Origin: DATKXU01 sp035528905
Lineage (GTDB): Bacteria; Armatimonadota; UBA5829; DTJY01
DNA: 32,757 nt
Assembly (NCBI GenBank): GCA_035528905.1
Contig: DATKXU010000113.1
Location: forward strand, 1 to 32,757
Direction: 5' to 3'
The notes under the pieces are model-generated. The model saw only the letters and a list, made by a program, of their open reading frames with translations. It ran no database searches and had not been told where the DNA came from. Each line of letters opens with the position of its first letter. The stretch's first letter is position 1. A program made the translations under genes and the position numbers. Shown here piece by piece: positions 30,430 to 32,757 of the stretch.

Positions 30430-32547
30430 TCAGCTCACCGAGAGCAGCTCGAAGCCCTCGAAGCGCCTGAAGACCTCCGCCTTGAGCTTGGCGTGCGCCG
30501 CGGACTCCAGGCCCGGATCAGCCTTCACAAGCGCGAATGCGTCCTCCCGGCTCTTCTCCAGTATGTCCACGTCCTGCAAGACGTTCGCGATCCGCAGAGA
30601 TGGGAGCCCGCTCTGGCGCGTTCCGTAAAATTCGCCGGGGCCCCTGATTCTGAGGTCTTCCTCGGCGATCTCAAATCCGTTGTTCGTCCGGGCCATGACC
30701 CGGAGGCGTTCTCTTGCTTCGTCGGTCTTCGGCTCGGCGGCCAGCACGCAGTACGACTGATGCTCGCCGCGCCCGACCCGGCCTCGCAACTGGTGAAGCT
30801 GCGCCAGGCCGAACCGCTCCGCGTCCTCGATCAGCATCACGCAGGCGTTCGCTACGTCAACGCCCACTTCTATGACGGTAGTTGAAACCAGGATCTGAAT
30901 TTCGCCGCTGCGAAATCGGTGCATCGCATCGTCTTTCTCCGCAGGCTTCATCTGCCCGTGGAGAACCCCGATGTTGAGATCGGGAAAGACTTCCTTCTTC
31001 AGGCGCTCGGCCAGATCCGTCGCCGCCTTCGCCTGGAGCTTTTCCGACTCCTCAATGAGCGGGCACACTACATATACCTGCCGCCCCTGCTGGACGAGTT
31101 TGCGGAGGGCGTCATACACCTGCTCCCGCTGGTCGGGCGTCTTCCAATGAGTGCGTATCGGCTTCCGGCCGGGCGGCATCTCATCTATAATGGAGAGGTC
31201 CAGGTCCCCGTAAACCGTGAGCGCCAGCGTGCGTGGAATCGGCGTGGCCGTCATCACCAGCACGTCGGGATTCCAGCCCTTTTCCCTCATCGCCGCTCTC
31301 TGAAGCACGCCGAACCTGTGCTGCTCGTCAATTATCACAAGCCCCAGGCGCTTGAACTCCACATCTTCCTGAATCAGGGCGTGCGTGCCGACCACGACCT
31401 GCACATCGCCCGAGGCTATTCCCGCCTTCGCTGGCCGCTTCTCCTTCGCAGTGACGCTGCTTGTGAGAAGAGCGATTTCCACGCCGAGCCCCTGCATCAT
31501 CTCCGATAGGACGGAGTAATGCTGCTCCGCCAGAATCTCAGTCGGCGCCATTAACGCGGCCTGGTAGCCGTTGTGAATGGCGACCATCATCGCCGCGACG
31601 GCCACCACAGTCTTGCCGGAGCCGACGTCCCCTTGGAGGAGCCGGTTCATCGGCGTTGCGCGGCTCATGTCCTGCTCGATTTCCGCGATCACGCGCTCTT
31701 GAGCCGATGTGAGTTCAAAAGGCAGCGACTCGTAGAACTGCCTGGTGCACTCCGGCGTTACCTCGAACGCGATGCCCGGCCGGCTGGTCGCGACGTTCTG
31801 CTTCCGAAGCGCGAGCGCCAGTTGGAGCAGGAAGAACTCCTCATACACCAGCCGGAGACGCGCCGCCGCCAGGGCAAGCTGGCTCTCCGGGAAATGAATA
31901 TTCCTCAGGGCTGTCGCTGCATCCACCAGGTCCCGCCGATCCAGTATCTGCTCGGGCAGCGCATCTTCTATCGCCGGAAGGAACCTGTCCAGCGCCTGGT
32001 AGATGATCCTGCGAGCCGTTTTCTGATACAAGCCCTCCTTGAGCGGATACACCGGCACGATCCGGTTGGACGACAGCGGATCGGCCCCTTCGTCTACTTC
32101 CTCCCATTCGGGATTGACTATTTCGATGCCGCGCGAGCCGAACTGCGCGGTCCCGTAGACGATGATTTCCCTGCCGAGCAGCTTGACGAACACGGTCTTC
32201 AGATACGCCTGGTTAAACCAAACAAGCGTCGCCTTGCCGCTGCCATCCCCAATGCCAACTCTGGTGAGCAGCGTCTTGGTGCGCGGGGTACGCGTATTAT
32301 CCGCCACGAGGACCTTTCCCCGGATTGTCGCAGTTTCGCCCTGCCTCAGTTGTGAGATTCTGCGGAAGTGCGTCCGGTCCTCATGGCGGCGTGGAAAATG
32401 CGTCAGGAGATCCCGGGCGGTGAAGATCCCTATTTTCCCCAGCACCTTGGACAGGCGCTCTCCGACCCCCTTCACGTACCGCACTTCGATGTCGAGATCG
32501 GCAGTGCCGGCGGGCGCGCCCGGTGTGGACCCTCCTGACTGACGCAT
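30430..32547 (-). CDS. recG: ATP-dependent DNA helicase RecG
   Basis: This 705-residue motor rescues stalled replication forks and migrates branched DNA. ATG 32547 has GAGGGGG upstream. The N-terminal wedge/OB part contains VKGVGERLSKVLGKIGIFTARDLL and LTRVGIGDGSGKATLVWFNQ. The helicase core has LLQGDVGSGKTVVA (Walker A), IIDEQHRFG (DEQH box), VMTATPIPRTLALT, and the C-terminal STTVIEVGVDVANA and LHQLRGRVGRGEHQSYC motifs. The length and all motifs are typical. It is the first gene of a long co-directional series and has a near-perfect promoter. Confidence 0.97.
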   Translation of the reverse strand: MRQSGGSTPGAPAGTADLDIEVRYVKGVGERLSKVLGKIGIFTARDLLTHFPRRHEDRTHFRRISQLRQGETATIRGKVLVADNTRTPRTKTLLTRVGIGDGSGKATLVWFNQAYLKTVFVKLLGREIIVYGTAQFGSRGIEIVNPEWEEVDEGADPLSSNRIVPVYPLKEGLYQKTARRIIYQALDRFLPAIEDALPEQILDRRDLVDAATALRNIHFPESQLALAAARLRLVYEEFFLLQLALALRKQNVATSRPGIAFEVTPECTRQFYESLPFELTSAQERVIAEIEQDMSRATPMNRLLQGDVGSGKTVVAVAAMMVAIHNGYQAALMAPTEILAEQHYSVLSEMMQGLGVEIALLTSSVTAKEKRPAKAGIASGDVQVVVGTHALIQEDVEFKRLGLVIIDEQHRFGVLQRAAMREKGWNPDVLVMTATPIPRTLALTVYGDLDLSIIDEMPPGRKPIRTHWKTPDQREQVYDALRKLVQQGRQVYVVCPLIEESEKLQAKAATDLAERLKKEVFPDLNIGVLHGQMKPAEKDDAMHRFRSGEIQILVSTTVIEVGVDVANACVMLIEDAERFGLAQLHQLRGRVGRGEHQSYCVLAAEPKTDEARERLRVMARTNNGFEIAEEDLRIRGPGEFYGTRQSGLPSLRIANVLQDVDILEKSREDAFALVKADPGLESAAHAKLKAEVFRRFEGFELLSVS

Positions 32548-32573
32548 TTGCCCCCTCACGGAAACACCCAGCT

Positions 32574-32603
32574 ATTATAGTAAGGCGCGTCGAATATTGT
32601 CAA
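32574..32603 (-). promoter_or_regulatory. Perfect-consensus promoter of recG
   Basis: On the minus strand a perfect TTGACA (32603-32598) and a perfect TATAAT (32579-32574) are separated by 18 bases. The leader to ATG 32547 is only about 20 bases. Confidence 0.85.
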
Positions 32604-32663
32604 GGCTCGTTTCCCCACGGTAGTGTACCGTCTTGTGTGTAAAATCGGGGAAGGAGTAGAAAA

Positions 32664-32720
32664 GGGTACGAGCTCCTAATGTTTTGTTAAGCAAACAAAC
32701 AAGAAAGGAGCAGCGTACCC
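32664..32720 (+). promoter_or_regulatory. Stem that occludes the ribosome binding site of the right-edge ORF
   Basis: GGGTACG (32664-32670) pairs with CGTACCC (32714-32720), and GCTCC (32672-32676) pairs with GGAGC (32707-32711), with a small internal loop. The AAGGAG (32705-32710) of the next ORF is in the right arm, and the stem ends one base before its ATG. The loop holds TTTGTT and AACAAAC runs. Such structures are known to limit transposase translation from outside transcripts, but here this is inference. Confidence 0.5.
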
Positions 32721-32721
32721 G

Positions 32722-32757
32722 ATGAAGCTATTCAAGACTGAGGGAGAAACGTCCTTC
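32722..32757 (+). CDS. Start of an unidentified ORF, cut by the window edge
   Basis: ATG 32722 opens a plus-strand frame of 12 visible codons (MKLFKTEGETSF). AAGGAG lies 11 bases upstream, inside the stem described above. Its upstream region includes a weak -10 (TAAAAT, 32640-32645) and small dyads (CGGTA/TACCG; TTCCCC/GGGGAA). A mobile-element transposase is one possibility because of the structured leader next to the recG promoter. There is too little sequence to name a family. Confidence 0.35.
   Translation, partial: MKLFKTEGETSF

Overview
The window reads as a gene-dense, fairly GC-rich bacterial chromosome segment. All genes are on the minus strand except two complete ones at the left end, a small endonuclease IV remnant, and an ORF cut off at the right edge. 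Reading the minus strand from right to left, the order recG, coaD, coiled-coil protein, pta, ackA, DUF177, rpmF, plsX, fabH, fabD, fabG, acpP, fabF, rnc is the backbone known from Firmicutes and related Terrabacteria. The archaeal-type (group III) chaperonin beside hrcA and grpE, the secreted beta-helix protein, and the many short-word intergenic repeats suggest a deep-branching lineage such as Armatimonadota or a clostridial-type Firmicute. The phylum is an inference and is not proven by the sequence.

Left part (1-6500): a secreted pectate-lyase-like beta-helix protein and an orphan BlaI/MecI-type repressor on the plus strand, both with good sigma-70-type promoters. These are followed by a convergent redox pair (TlpA-like thioredoxin and CcdA), a CstA-family transporter, a C-terminal scrap of endonuclease IV, and a 71-residue protein resembling the GspE/MshE N-terminal domain.

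Middle (6470-17700): a folate/DNA-repair operon (HIT protein, family 4 uracil-DNA glycosylase, pabB, pabC-like aminotransferase); a heat-shock group (hrcA, group III chaperonin, grpE) with no dnaK in the window; and a purine/methionine-salvage group (mtnP, mtnA, apt) in which adenine released by MtnP can be recaptured by Apt. Next to apt lies an AzgA-family purine permease that has lost its whole central region in frame. rnc, an intracellular GH5-like glycosidase, aspC and a zinc-ribbon protein link this to the lipid cluster.

Right part (20500-32757): type II fatty-acid synthesis (fabF, acpP, fabG, fabD, fabH, plsX) with rpmF and DUF177, the acetyl-phosphate pair ackA-pta, coaD and recG. PlsX, FabH, FabD and ACP share malonyl- and acyl-ACP intermediates. 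Pta and AckA interconvert acetyl-CoA and acetate, and CoaD supplies CoA. No enoyl-ACP reductase, FapR or rsmD is present where related clusters often carry them. The right edge holds a structured leader and the first codons of an unidentified rightward ORF, possibly a mobile element.

The most notable features are the bacterial group III chaperonin operon, the internally deleted AzgA permease, and several intergenic spacers built of degenerate 7-9 nt words folding into long hairpins, with a different word set at each locus. Start codons were re-chosen by Shine-Dalgarno position in many genes; TTG or GTG starts are common here.
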